A DNA stretch of 64,000 bases. Source: Pseudomonadota bacterium. GTDB lineage: Bacteria > Pseudomonadota > Gammaproteobacteria > Burkholderiales > JABEVD01. This document shows, in pieces, positions 13,793-25,891 of the stretch. The first letter of the stretch is position 1, and the number at the start of each line of letters is the position of its first letter. The DNA lies in NCBI GenBank assembly GCA_021835845.1, contig JAKBJU010000001.1, positions 140,908 through 204,907 on the forward strand, written 5' to 3'. The notes beneath the pieces are model-generated. The model was not told the DNA's origin, ran no database searches, and was given only the letters and a program-made list of their open reading frames with translations. The position numbers were made by a program, and so were the translations under genes.

Positions 13793-14067
13793 GGAACCAC
13801 TGATTTATTCCCGCGCAGATTGCGTTGCTGAGAAAATCGAGATGATCGCGCGAAGCGCGACGCAGATCGTAGCCGGGCCTACGACATCAAGGAGAGCGAC
13901 AAGGCGAGCGCTCGATTTTTACGCAACCCGATTGGGACGGGGCTTTGCGGGCGATCTTCTTTGTTACGCGGCTCGCGAATGGAATAACCATTCGACTTCG
14001 CCGCGCGCCTCGAATCTCATCTCGCAAAGTCGCCGTCGCGACCATGTGGGAATAAATCAGTGGTTCC
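13793..14067. mobile_element. MITE-like element, copy 1 (275 bp)
   Basis: Perfect 20 bp TIRs GGAACCACTGATTTATTCCC (13793-13812 / 14048-14067); flanks CTGA/CTAA; internal sequence matches the reverse complement of 27505-27777; no transposase. Confidence 0.8.
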
Positions 14068-15039
14068 CTAAGGCTGCGCCGGCACGAAAGGGTCGGCGTA
14101 GATGTCCCGCATTGATGCGCCGGCGAGAAAAGTCTGCTTCTTCGCCGCATTCACCATGGCAGGGTTCCCGCAAAGATAGATCCGCCAGCCTGAGAGCTTC
14201 GGGATATCCTTCAGCGCGACATCGAGCACGATTCCGCTCGAGAAACCGTCGGGAGCCTCCCCTTCCGAAACGCATGGCGTATAGGCGAAATTGGGATAAT
14301 CCCGCGCAAGCTGGCGCAATTCTTCGATCAGATAAAGCCCATCCATGGTCAGACTGCCGTGATAGAGCCGGATTGGCCCGGTGTGCCCGACAAGCAGCGC
14401 ATCCCTGACTATGCCGTAAAGCGGTGCAAGCCCCGACCCGGTTCCAATCAGGAGCAGCCCCTGGTCCGGATTTCCAGGCACGTAGAAACAATCCCCCAGC
14501 GCTTCCGAAATATCCACGGTATCTCCGGGATTCAGGCATTCGTGTATCCAGGTGCTGACGCGCCCGTCGGGAATCTTGCGCACATGCAGCTTGATGCACT
14601 CATCCAGGCTGGACACGCTGGCAAGCGAATAGCTTCTGGCTGTGGAATCGTCCCGGAAAAAATTGATGTATTGCCCGGCCCTGTATTCGAAAGGCCCGAC
14701 AGGATTGAGCTTGACGCACATGATTTCCGAATTCAGCGGCTCCAGCCCTGCCACGGTTGCGGGTATCCTTCCTTTGCCGGCCTCCGGGAAAGCCACATCG
14801 ATATCTTCGGCTGGAATGCATGAGCAGGAGAGAAAATAATTCAGCTCGATCAGGGTAGGCTTGAGTCCCTTCTGGGATTCTGGCGGCACCCGTCCTGAAA
14901 GTGCGCGCATCAGGCAGGTCTGGCAAACGCCTGCCTTGCATGAAGAAGGTACCGGCACACCATGGGCAGTGAGGCAATCGAGAACCGATTCATTCTCTTT
15001 GCAGTCGTAGGACGCATTATCGAAAGTGATCCTTGTCAT
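14068..15039 (-). CDS. 2Fe-2S ferredoxin / FAD / NAD(P)H oxidoreductase (phenol-hydroxylase / CDP-6-deoxyglucoseen-reductase type)
   Basis: N-terminal plant-type ferredoxin motif CKAGVCQTC...C, then YRAGQYINFFRDDSTARSYSLAS (FAD) and LLIGTGSGLAPLYGIVRDAL (NAD). Confidence 0.88.
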   Translation of the reverse strand: MTRITFDNASYDCKENESVLDCLTAHGVPVPSSCKAGVCQTCLMRALSGRVPPESQKGLKPTLIELNYFLSCSCIPAEDIDVAFPEAGKGRIPATVAGLEPLNSEIMCVKLNPVGPFEYRAGQYINFFRDDSTARSYSLASVSSLDECIKLHVRKIPDGRVSTWIHECLNPGDTVDISEALGDCFYVPGNPDQGLLLIGTGSGLAPLYGIVRDALLVGHTGPIRLYHGSLTMDGLYLIEELRQLARDYPNFAYTPCVSEGEAPDGFSSGIVLDVALKDIPKLSGWRIYLCGNPAMVNAAKKQTFLAGASMRDIYADPFVPAQP

Positions 15040-15054
15040 GATGCACCGGGTTAG

Positions 15055-15423
15055 TTATTTGCCGAGAACGTCTTTGCGGGTGCTCTCTGCGATCGCCGCA
15101 GCCTGAGCGATGAGATCCGCCGGCACCTTGAGTTCGGTGAGGGTTGCACCGATATGGCCCATGATGGCATCAAAATGCGCATCGTTGAGACCGCGTGCGA
15201 CAAGATGCGCATGCCCGCGCCTCATGTCTTCACCCGTATAATTGTGCGGTCCGCCGAAGGCCATGGTGAGGAAAGCCTTCTGCTTGGCGGCCTGCTTGTC
15301 CATGTCGACGCCTTCGAAGAATTTGTTGACCGTATCGTCCGCCAGCACCTTGCGATAAAAGATGTCGACCGCAGCATTGACTGCGGCTTCGCCGCCGATT
15401 TTTTCGTAGAGACTGCCACTCAT
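15055..15423 (-). CDS. Group I truncated hemoglobin
   Basis: 122 aa from MSGSLYEKIGGEAAVNAAVDIFYRKVLADDTVNKFFEGVDMDKQAAKQKAFLTMAFGG; resembles cyanobacterial GlbN-type sequences from memory. Confidence 0.92.
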   Translation of the reverse strand: MSGSLYEKIGGEAAVNAAVDIFYRKVLADDTVNKFFEGVDMDKQAAKQKAFLTMAFGGPHNYTGEDMRRGHAHLVARGLNDAHFDAIMGHIGATLTELKVPADLIAQAAAIAESTRKDVLGK

Positions 15424-15509
15424 AGCGCTTCCTTTCGGTAGAATTGAAAATGCTCCCTTGTTATTTCCGGAATGCTTGATTAAGATCGGAGTCGAGGCAC
15501 CGTCACCTA

Positions 15510-15532
15510 AACATTCATTCGTAATACATGTT
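15510..15532. promoter_or_regulatory. Putative NsrR operator AACATTCATTCGTAATACATGTT
   Basis: 23 bp (11-1-11) imperfect inverted repeat matching the NsrR consensus AANATGCATTTNAAATGCATNTT at nearly all positions; lies between divergent nsrR-like and trHb genes. Confidence 0.7.
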
Positions 15533-15586
15533 ATTTTTCGCCAATCCATTTGTCAACATAAATCTGAATCCCTGGGAAAATAAATC

Positions 15587-16027
15587 GTGCGCCTGACCCT
15601 CTACTCGGACTACTCCCTGCGTGTTCTGCTGTATCTCAGCCACAAGGAAGGAGAAACCGTGACGATCACCGAGCTGGCCGATTTCTACAAGATATCCAGG
15701 AATCATCTGGTGAAGGTGGTGCACAACCTCGGAATCAACGGATTCATTGCCACATCGAGAGGAAAACATGGCGGAATCAGGCTGGCGCGCCCCGCCCATG
15801 AAATCACGGTCGGAGAAGTGGTCCGGTATACCGAACCCGATTTCGATTTGCTGGAATGCTTCAATCCCGAAACGGATCAGTGCGTGATCACCAACACCTG
15901 CAGCCTGAAATCCATGCTTTTCGAGGCGAGGAGCGCCTTCATCAAGGTGCTGGATCGCTATACTCTGGCAGAAGCGGCAGCCAAGGCGCCTTCAGAATTC
16001 CGCTCCATCCCGATTCTTCAGGGCTAG
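15587..16027 (+). CDS. nsrR: Rrf2-family nitric-oxide-sensing repressor NsrR
   Basis: MRLTLYSDYSLRVLLYLSHKEGETVTITELADFYKISRNHLVKVVHNL; three cluster cysteines in ECFNPETDQCVITNTC; GTG start. Confidence 0.9.
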   Translation: MRLTLYSDYSLRVLLYLSHKEGETVTITELADFYKISRNHLVKVVHNLGINGFIATSRGKHGGIRLARPAHEITVGEVVRYTEPDFDLLECFNPETDQCVITNTCSLKSMLFEARSAFIKVLDRYTLAEAAAKAPSEFRSIPILQG

Positions 16028-16921
16028 CCTCGCGGCCCCCAGCATGCCGGCCCTGTCCCGGGCTTTCGATACCCTGACCTGCGTTTTCCCGCGCAATACC
16101 GGAACCAGGTCCGCCTCCAGGCTTTCCCGGAAGGATTTTTCCATCAAGTTCCAGGATGCGCTCAGCCCCCCTCCGATCACCACATGGGAAATGTCCAGGA
16201 CTTTCTGAATATGGGAAAGCGCACGACCCAGCATTTCCCCGGCCAGATCGAAAGCGCGCAGGGATTCGGGGTCGCCGCCCCCGGCAAGATGAGCGATCTC
16301 CTTCGCCGAAAGATGCGCCCCGGCCAGTTCGAGGTAGGTCTTGACGACGCCGGAAGCCGAAGCATACTGTTCGAGGCAGCCGCAATTGCCGCAGCCGCAA
16401 GCCCTGCCTCCGGGCGCCACGATGATATGCCCGACTTCCATGGCAACGCCGTTCTCCCCGGGATAGGGATTGCCATTCAGCACCAGCCCTCCCCCGACGC
16501 CGGTCCCCAGCCCCATGTAAATCAGGCTGGAAGATTCGCCCAGGGCATGCTCGCCGCAGGCTGCGGCGAGCGCATCGTTCTCGACGACGACGGGAATGCC
16601 GAATCGGCTTGCAAGCGGGGTCGCGATGTCGACATCCCTGAGATTCGGCAAATTGGGAGAGCTCTTGATGCGCATCGTTTCAGGATCGATGAAACCCGGG
16701 AAGCCGATCCCCGCCGCCGCGATGTCCGGAAAACGCTCCAGCGCGCCTGCTATCGCCGCGGATATCGTCGCGACGATGGCTGATTGCGCCTCGACGGAAG
16801 ATTTCGTGTTGCACAGCAGGGAAAAATCCGCTTCGAAACGCTTTTCATCGAGCAAGTCCGCGCCGGAAAAAACGCCTACCCTGAAATTCGTCCCCCCCAC
16901 ATCGATGCCGATCAGGTTCAT
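15992..16921 (-). CDS. ROK-family sugar kinase (probable glucokinase/fructokinase)
   Basis: MNLIGIDVGGTNFRVGVF; ROK zinc motif CGCGNCGCLEQYAS; start set at internal ATG. Confidence 0.88.
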   Translation of the reverse strand: MNLIGIDVGGTNFRVGVFSGADLLDEKRFEADFSLLCNTKSSVEAQSAIVATISAAIAGALERFPDIAAAGIGFPGFIDPETMRIKSSPNLPNLRDVDIATPLASRFGIPVVVENDALAAACGEHALGESSSLIYMGLGTGVGGGLVLNGNPYPGENGVAMEVGHIIVAPGGRACGCGNCGCLEQYASASGVVKTYLELAGAHLSAKEIAHLAGGGDPESLRAFDLAGEMLGRALSHIQKVLDISHVVIGGGLSASWNLMEKSFRESLEADLVPVLRGKTQVRVSKARDRAGMLGAARLALKNRDGAEF

Positions 16922-18930
16922 GCCCGATCGACTCCGAAAACGATGGAAACCGGTCCCTTCAGCTCTTGCGGGCGACAGCTCAAGGAAATCGTTACTGCCT
17001 GCATGATCTTCTCGAATCCCGCCTCGGACTGCGAAACGCTGAAATGCGGCCTGGCATAGCACCTCATTCCCTGATTCAGATGGATGGATACCTTGCCGCC
17101 CAACACACTGTCCTCGAGCACAAGAGATTTGAGATCCTGCACCGTCAGTTCCTGGCCGAATCCTCCCATGATGTCTTCCCCTATCCTGAATCTTCCGGCA
17201 GGGCCGTCGCAACTCGGCATGGCGAGATTGAGCTCGGCGCAGAACATGCCCTGCCCCATCCCCTCGAATTCGTATTCGACGACGAGCCGGTTTTCATCGA
17301 GGCGGATTTTCTTCCCGACTTTCCCCTCCCCGGCTTGCGCCTCGAATGAGAGGCCAAACCGGGAACGATCCGGAACCGGATCGTAGCATAGCTTCTCGAC
17401 GCCGGACTCTGCGATCCATCTTTCCATGAAGATCGCCTTGCGTCCTTCGTCAGCCTTCAAATCTTCCGGAAGTATCCTGTCCTTGAAGCTCACCCGCTCG
17501 TGCGGATTGGCTATCCCGTCCCCTGTATGAGGATCGCTTTCATTGAAATGGATTTTCCTGTGGTAGTGCTCGGAAGGGGCCGAGAGCGTATCGGCGAAAT
17601 TGTGCTCCAGCCGGTAGGCATCCCATTCGCAAACCGAAGCGCTACCGTCGAGCCTGACTGCGATCTGCAACGTGCCGTTCTGGATGAAAACCTCTTCGAA
17701 ACCGTCAAGATCCAGATCGCAGACCTGTTTTTCGCCCCTTGCCGAAACAGAATCGAGCAGATGCTCCAGCTTCACGATCGCGCTGTAGATCGCGCGCCGC
17801 AAATGGGGCAGGTAAAGTCCGCCGAAGAGGCCGTGCCAGTATGCATCGTTTGCCTGCGCCTCATGGAGGGCTTTCCGCATTTCGTCGGTTCTGGATTTCT
17901 TGGGAAGGGCATCGAGGCGAGCCGACAGGGAAAGCATGCGTTTGTGCATCCAGTTCGATTCCGGATAGCGGCTGAAAAAATTCTTCCAGATCCCGCCGCG
18001 CAAGAAGGCCTTGTTCTGCTCGAATTTCCCGGCATTCTTGGATTCCTGCACCAGATCCGCATAATGGTGCGCTGCGGGAACGGTCAGCGTCCATTCGTTC
18101 ATTTCGATGTAGGAAGTGGTCGGGAGGTAGACCACCCCGCGCGTTCTCGCCGTTTGCCTGTAATCCGAATAGCGCATCGTCCTGATGATGGGAGAGGCCA
18201 GCACGCCTTCCACGAAATCCCTGAGCCAGCCCTTTTCGTAGACCCAGGCGTAGGTCTCCGGCCAGATGCCGAATTTCTCGATGTCGTCGAAATAGATCGC
18301 TGCAGGATTCCCCGCCTCCTTCGCCAGCCCCTCCAGGTAGGCGACCACCTCCTGCGCAGGAGAAAAAGGCAGCCTGTAGCGCAGCGCTTCCGAAATCGGA
18401 AACAGATCGACCTGCCTGCCGTCCTCTTCCGTGGTGAAGAATCCGTCGAGCTCCGCAGCCGTTTTCCCGCTGCACAGAAAATGGTAGTCGTCGACCGTGG
18501 TATAGGCGATGCCCGAATCGGCAAGCGCAGGCACGACTGTCGCTTCCCAAACCCTTTCGGTCAGCCAGGCGCCTTCGGGCTTTTTGCCCAGCGCTTCTTC
18601 CAGCCTGCCGGAAAGCCTTTCGATCTGCGCGACCCTGTCGCGATGGGGGATCACGGCAAGCACGGGTTCGGTATACCCTCCCCCGAAAATTTCGGCCTGC
18701 CCCCTCTCCACCATTTCACGAAGGAGCTTCATGTCCTCAGGGTAGCGCTGCATCAGGTCGTCGAACAGCCATCCGCTGAAGTGGATCGAAAACCTGAATT
18801 CCGGATAGCCGTGCATGACCCTCAGAAACGGACCATAGCAGCGCGCCTGGGCATCGTCGATGACATGGCGAAAATTCCCGACGGGCTGGTGAGCATGAAC
18901 ACCGAGAAGCAGGGCAACGGATTTGGGCAT
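16918..18930 (-). CDS. GH57 4-alpha-glucanotransferase-like protein (DUF1925/DUF1926 type)
   Basis: MPKSVALLLGVHAHQPVGNFRHVIDDA; IYFDDIEKFGIWPET corresponds to the GH57 nucleophile region (DDGEKFG in characterised enzymes). Confidence 0.85.
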   Translation of the reverse strand: MPKSVALLLGVHAHQPVGNFRHVIDDAQARCYGPFLRVMHGYPEFRFSIHFSGWLFDDLMQRYPEDMKLLREMVERGQAEIFGGGYTEPVLAVIPHRDRVAQIERLSGRLEEALGKKPEGAWLTERVWEATVVPALADSGIAYTTVDDYHFLCSGKTAAELDGFFTTEEDGRQVDLFPISEALRYRLPFSPAQEVVAYLEGLAKEAGNPAAIYFDDIEKFGIWPETYAWVYEKGWLRDFVEGVLASPIIRTMRYSDYRQTARTRGVVYLPTTSYIEMNEWTLTVPAAHHYADLVQESKNAGKFEQNKAFLRGGIWKNFFSRYPESNWMHKRMLSLSARLDALPKKSRTDEMRKALHEAQANDAYWHGLFGGLYLPHLRRAIYSAIVKLEHLLDSVSARGEKQVCDLDLDGFEEVFIQNGTLQIAVRLDGSASVCEWDAYRLEHNFADTLSAPSEHYHRKIHFNESDPHTGDGIANPHERVSFKDRILPEDLKADEGRKAIFMERWIAESGVEKLCYDPVPDRSRFGLSFEAQAGEGKVGKKIRLDENRLVVEYEFEGMGQGMFCAELNLAMPSCDGPAGRFRIGEDIMGGFGQELTVQDLKSLVLEDSVLGGKVSIHLNQGMRCYARPHFSVSQSEAGFEKIMQAVTISLSCRPQELKGPVSIVFGVDRA

Positions 18931-18955
18931 TTTTCGTTTTCTTGTTATGAAAAAA

Positions 18956-20644
18956 TCAGGCAGAGCGGCGCATCGCCCCTCCGAGGGCGGGGTCTCCCTG
19001 GCCGACGCTGATCACGCGGTCCAGCGCATGCGGCACGGGGAGCTTCAGCAACCGGTAAAGATTGGCGAGGTTCAGGCGGTAGAGCGCATCGAAGGAAGCC
19101 ACGCTGATGGCCGAGTTGTAGTCTCCGAACCACCAGAACCAGTCCGATCCCTCGCAATCGGAAAGCTGCTTCTCGGCCAGCACCTTCTCCTCTTCAGTGA
19201 GGCGTCCGCTTGCCATGACATGGTCGTAGCTCTTCTTGGCCTCGCACAGCAGATCCCACCCGCGGTTCTTGTCTTCCGACCCGATCCAGGTGCTGAAAGT
19301 TCCGTAGACCCAGCTTCCCGCCACGACTCCCGGAAGATTTCCCTCCGGATATTCTGGGGCGCGGGCGGCGCATTCGGCGAAAGTGCTCATGCGGATGTCG
19401 GGATGATTGGCGAGCGCATCGTATAGGTCGGAGAGGAAATAATAGCCGTTGTAGGGATAGGATTCCCAAGCATTCTCCCCGTCCAGAACGACGCTCACCA
19501 CAGGATTCGCATCCTGGGGACTCTGATGCAATATCTCCTCGAGGTAGTGAACGAAATCGTTCGCCGCATCCCTTCCATTCCACTTGGAATATTCGAACCC
19601 TATCCTGTCGGAAAGGTAATCGTCCCTGAAAAAGCAGACGATTTCCCCGATCCGGTAGGGACGGTAAAGATAATCCATCCTGCCAGGAAGCTCCCCGACC
19701 TTCTTCAGGCTGTTGGCCAGAACGGCTTGTCCCGTCGCGGCCCACCCGAACCCGCTTTCCGCAAGCATCCTGAGCGCACCGTCGGACACGCTTCCCTCCG
19801 AAGGCCATACGCCCTGCGGAGCCTGACCGAAAAGAGCCCGGTGGCTCTCGATTGCACGGGCGACATGATATTGCGCTCGCGTCCTTCCCCCCGGGTAGTC
19901 CCCGCATTTCGGCAGAGGGGCATCGGGCATGGCCTCCCTGGCCGACCCGAAATCCAGCAGCAGCGGCAGGATGGGATGGCAATAAGGCGTGGTGGAAAGC
20001 TCGATCCTTCCCGCCTCGGCAAGCGCCCTGTACCGCGGGATGATTCCCCCGACCAGCTCTCCCATCAGGTCGAAGAGGGCTTTCCTGTCTGCGAAGGTGA
20101 AGCGGGTGCCCTTGGCCATCAGGCGCGCGACCGTCTCGTGAGTTCTTCTCACGCTCTCTCCGGTCCAGGCGAGGTGATACCAGACCAGCAGGTCCTCCAT
20201 GTATTGCGCGGATAGATAATCCAGCCCCCCGTCCTCCCGGGTCTCCATGAACTGGAAGACATCGAAAAGATTGCTGTAGGCGGGATAGGGCCTGATCATC
20301 TTGAGGTGGTTGCTCCTGAAGCAGCTGTCCAGAATGTGCTTCCGCTCATCGTCGCTCAGACTGCCCATGTCCTCCTTGACGAGCAGCCTCAGGAGGGGAT
20401 CCCGGATTTTCCCCGAAGAAAACTGCTCCTCGTAATCCTGGATCTGCTCGAGCAGGATCGGGACGAAATTGAAAACGGCCCTGGCGCCTTCGCAGCTCTC
20501 CAGGTGGAAGGCCATGTCCGTGTAATCCTTGATCGCATGCAGATAGGTCCAGGGCAGCACATAATCGCCGCCGAGGTAGTTCCGGTAGTCTGGCTGATGC
20601 ATGTGCCAGCACAACACGAGGTCGAGCTTGCGCGACATGCTCAT
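18956..20644 (-). CDS. GH57 family alpha-amylase/glycoside hydrolase
   Basis: [64 protein letters not shown] overlap with glgC stop. Confidence 0.88.
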   Translation of the reverse strand: MSMSRKLDLVLCWHMHQPDYRNYLGGDYVLPWTYLHAIKDYTDMAFHLESCEGARAVFNFVPILLEQIQDYEEQFSSGKIRDPLLRLLVKEDMGSLSDDERKHILDSCFRSNHLKMIRPYPAYSNLFDVFQFMETREDGGLDYLSAQYMEDLLVWYHLAWTGESVRRTHETVARLMAKGTRFTFADRKALFDLMGELVGGIIPRYRALAEAGRIELSTTPYCHPILPLLLDFGSAREAMPDAPLPKCGDYPGGRTRAQYHVARAIESHRALFGQAPQGVWPSEGSVSDGALRMLAESGFGWAATGQAVLANSLKKVGELPGRMDYLYRPYRIGEIVCFFRDDYLSDRIGFEYSKWNGRDAANDFVHYLEEILHQSPQDANPVVSVVLDGENAWESYPYNGYYFLSDLYDALANHPDIRMSTFAECAARAPEYPEGNLPGVVAGSWVYGTFSTWIGSEDKNRGWDLLCEAKKSYDHVMASGRLTEEEKVLAEKQLSDCEGSDWFWWFGDYNSAISVASFDALYRLNLANLYRLLKLPVPHALDRVISVGQGDPALGGAMRRSA

Positions 20645-21921
20645 CGACTCTGATGGATGCGCTGCCCGAGCATGTTCGGGGTGATCAGCGTCACGCCACG
20701 CTCGGTGACGTGAAACCGCTTCGCATCCTCGATGGGGTCGAATCCCACCTCGAGTCCGTCCGGGATGACGCAACGCTTGTCGATCACGACCTTGTTCAGC
20801 CTGACATAGCGCCCGATCTCGACGGACGGCAGAATCACGGAATCGCTGATTTCGCTGTAGCTGTTGACCCTGACGTCGGAAAAGAGCAGGGAGCGGTGGA
20901 TCGTCGCGCCGCTGATGATGCACCCTCCGGACACCATGGAGTCGATGGCGATTCCGCGCCGCTCCTCGTCGTCGAAAACGAACTTGGCGGGGGGAAGCTG
21001 CTCCTGATGCGTCCAGATCGGCCATGTTTTGTCGTAAAGATTGAGATCGGGCAGAACCTTGGTGAGCTCCATGTTGGCTTCCCAGTAGGCATCCACCGTC
21101 CCCACGTCGCGCCAGTAGGCGAGATTCCCCCCCATCCCGACGCAACTGTCCTCGAAGCGATGGGCAAATACGCGATAGCGCTTGACGAGATAGGGAATGA
21201 TGTCGTGGCCGAAATCGTGCGTCGATTCCGGGTCGTCCGCATCGCGCGACAGCTGCTCGTACAGGAAGCGCGTATTGAACACGTAAATGCCCATGCTCAC
21301 CAGCGACTTGTCCGGCTTGCCCGGAATGTGGGGGGGGTTGGCCGGCTTCTCCACGAAATCCAGGATCCGGTCGCTCTCGTCCACCGCCATCACGCCGAAG
21401 GCGGAAGCCTCCGATACCGGCACATCGAAGCAGCCGACCGTCATGTCCGCCTTCGAGGTCACATGGAAAGCCAGCATCTTGCCGTAGTCCATCTTGTAGA
21501 TATGGTCCCCTGCCAGGATCACCACGAATTCCGGATCGTAGGAGCGCAGGATGTCGATGTTCTGGAATACCGCATCGGCCGTTCCCTTGTACCATTCCTC
21601 CTGGATGCGCTGCTGCGCAGGAAGCAGTTCGACGAACTCGTTGAACTCCCCACGCAGAAAACCCCATCCGCGCTGGATATGCTGGATCAGGCTGTGCGCC
21701 TTGTATTGCGTCACGATGCCGATGCGGCGGATGCCGGAATTGATGCAGTTGGAAAGCGGGAAGTCGATGATCCTGAATTTTCCGCCGAAGGGAACGCCGG
21801 GCTTGGCGCGCCAGTCGGTCAGATGCTTCAGCCGGGAGCCGCGCCCCCCCGCAAGAATCAATGCAACCGTGTTCTTGGTCAGTACGCTGATAAAACGCGG
21901 GGAAGTCACTTCCTGCTGCAT
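20641..21921 (-). CDS. glgC: Glucose-1-phosphate adenylyltransferase
   Basis: [62 protein letters not shown]. Confidence 0.97.
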   Translation of the reverse strand: MQQEVTSPRFISVLTKNTVALILAGGRGSRLKHLTDWRAKPGVPFGGKFRIIDFPLSNCINSGIRRIGIVTQYKAHSLIQHIQRGWGFLRGEFNEFVELLPAQQRIQEEWYKGTADAVFQNIDILRSYDPEFVVILAGDHIYKMDYGKMLAFHVTSKADMTVGCFDVPVSEASAFGVMAVDESDRILDFVEKPANPPHIPGKPDKSLVSMGIYVFNTRFLYEQLSRDADDPESTHDFGHDIIPYLVKRYRVFAHRFEDSCVGMGGNLAYWRDVGTVDAYWEANMELTKVLPDLNLYDKTWPIWTHQEQLPPAKFVFDDEERRGIAIDSMVSGGCIISGATIHRSLLFSDVRVNSYSEISDSVILPSVEIGRYVRLNKVVIDKRCVIPDGLEVGFDPIEDAKRFHVTERGVTLITPNMLGQRIHQSR

Positions 21922-21943
21922 TCTCGATCCCCTGTATTCGAAG

Positions 21944-21994
21944 TTGGGTGTGGCATTGCAAGTCAAGTATAATAAGCTTCAGGTAAAGTATCAA
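21944..21994. promoter_or_regulatory. Overlapping divergent promoters for glgC (TTGATA-17-TATACT, minus) and glgB (TTGGGT-18-TATAAT, plus)
   Basis: Minus: -35 21989-21994, -10 21966-21971. Plus: -35 21944-21949, -10 21968-21973. The -10 boxes overlap. Confidence 0.5.
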
Positions 21995-22055
21995 ACACTG
22001 CGCATCGCCATAAAAAAAAATTCATCGAGGCGCGCCACAACCACGGAAAACTGCC

Positions 22056-24224
<2,169 letters not shown>

Positions 24225-24234
24225 GAGATCGATC

Positions 24235-25887
24235 ATGTCAGCCCTTACCCAGTCAAACGCATGGATTGCCCTTCTCTCCCACAAGGAGAAATTTTCCGGA
24301 TTGTCGATGCGGGGGCTGTTCGATTCGGATCCTTCCCGGTTCGACCGGTTTTCCCTGGCATTTCGCGATATCCTGCTCGACTATTCCAAGAATCTGGTCA
24401 CGCCGGAGACGATGAAACTCCTGTTCGAACTCGCCGGAGAGGCGGAGCTCGAAGCCTGGCGGGAAAGAATGTTCCGGGGCGAGAAAATCAACTTCACCGA
24501 AAACCGTGCTGTGCTGCATACCGCCCTCAGGGCCGCAGCCGATCCCTCCAGCAAGCCGGTCATCTGCGACGGCGAAGACGTGCTGCCCAAGATCCGTCGC
24601 GTTCTGGAAAAGATGCGGACCTTTTCCGAAGCTGTCAGGAGCGGAGCCTGGCTGGGCTACACGGGAAAGACCATCACGGACGTCGTCAACATCGGCATAG
24701 GGGGCTCCCATCTGGGACCCTTCATGGTCACCGAGGCCCTGAAGCCCTATGGAAGACCCGACCTCGATGTGCATTTCGTCTCGAACATCGACGGGACCGA
24801 CCTTGCCACCAAGCTCCAGAAGCTCGACCCGGAGACCACCCTCTTCATCGTCGCCTCCAAGACATTCACTACCCAGGAAACCCTGGTCAACGCGAAATCC
24901 GCCAGGAAGTGGTTCCTGGAAAAGGCCAGGGATGCCGCCCACGTGGCGAAGCATTTCGTCGCGCTTTCGACGAATTCGCCGGAGGTCGAAAAGTTCGGCA
25001 TCGATGTCGAAAACATGTTCGAATTCTGGGACTGGGTCGGGGGACGGTATTCGCTCTGGTCGGCGATCGGACTTTCCATCGCCATCGCAGTAGGCATGGA
25101 CAACTTCGAGGAACTGCTCCTCGGGGCAAACGAAATGGACATCCATTTCAGGCATACCCCGATGGAAGAAAACCTGCCCGTCGTGATGGGCCTTCTGGGG
25201 ATATGGTATGTCAATTTCTTCGGCGCAGAATCCCATGCCATCCTGCCCTACGACGAATCCATGCACCGCTTCCCGGCCTACCTGCAGCAGGGCGACATGG
25301 AAAGCAACGGCAAATCCGTCGACAGGGACGGCAATCCGGTCGACTACAAAACCGGCCCCGTCATCTGGGGGGAGCCCGGCACGAACGGGCAGCACGCCTT
25401 CTACCAGCTCATCCATCAGGGCACGCGGCTGATCCCAGCAGACTTCATCGCGCCGCTGGAAACGCATCACCCTCTCGGGGAGCACCACGCCATACTGCTT
25501 TCGAATTTCTTCGCCCAGACCGAAGCCTTGATGAAGGGGAAAACCCCGGAGGAAGCGAGGCGGGAACTCGAGCAATCCGGGATGGATGCCGAAAAAATGG
25601 AACAGCTCCTGCCGCACAAGGTATTCCCCGGAAACCGCCCCACCAATTCCATTCTGTTCAGGAAACTCACCCCGAGAACGCTCGGGGCCCTGATTGCGCT
25701 CTACGAGCACAAGATATTCGTCCAGGGCATCATCTGGAGAATCAATTCGTTCGACCAGTGGGGGGTCGAGCTCGGCAAGCAGCTCGCCTCGAAAATACTG
25801 CCGGAGTTCTCAACGCAGCAGCCCAGCAGCCTGCACGACTCTTCCACCAACCATCTCGTCAACCGCTTCAAGTCGACTTTCCGCTAA
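24235..25887 (+). CDS. pgi: Glucose-6-phosphate isomerase
   Basis: [51 protein letters not shown]. Confidence 0.97.
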   Translation: MSALTQSNAWIALLSHKEKFSGLSMRGLFDSDPSRFDRFSLAFRDILLDYSKNLVTPETMKLLFELAGEAELEAWRERMFRGEKINFTENRAVLHTALRAAADPSSKPVICDGEDVLPKIRRVLEKMRTFSEAVRSGAWLGYTGKTITDVVNIGIGGSHLGPFMVTEALKPYGRPDLDVHFVSNIDGTDLATKLQKLDPETTLFIVASKTFTTQETLVNAKSARKWFLEKARDAAHVAKHFVALSTNSPEVEKFGIDVENMFEFWDWVGGRYSLWSAIGLSIAIAVGMDNFEELLLGANEMDIHFRHTPMEENLPVVMGLLGIWYVNFFGAESHAILPYDESMHRFPAYLQQGDMESNGKSVDRDGNPVDYKTGPVIWGEPGTNGQHAFYQLIHQGTRLIPADFIAPLETHHPLGEHHAILLSNFFAQTEALMKGKTPEEARRELEQSGMDAEKMEQLLPHKVFPGNRPTNSILFRKLTPRTLGALIALYEHKIFVQGIIWRINSFDQWGVELGKQLASKILPEFSTQQPSSLHDSSTNHLVNRFKSTFR

Positions 25888-25891
25888 AGCC

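Noticed and set aside
13842-14408. 188 aa ORF and other ORFs inside the MITE copies (also 27472-27852)
   Set aside because: They arise from the repeat itself, are read in several frames and strands, and show no transposase motifs.
18956-21994. 1012 aa ORF covering GH57 and extending back through glgC
   Set aside because: The upstream third is an off-frame reading of glgC; the real GH57 gene starts at 20644/20638 with an ATGA overlap.
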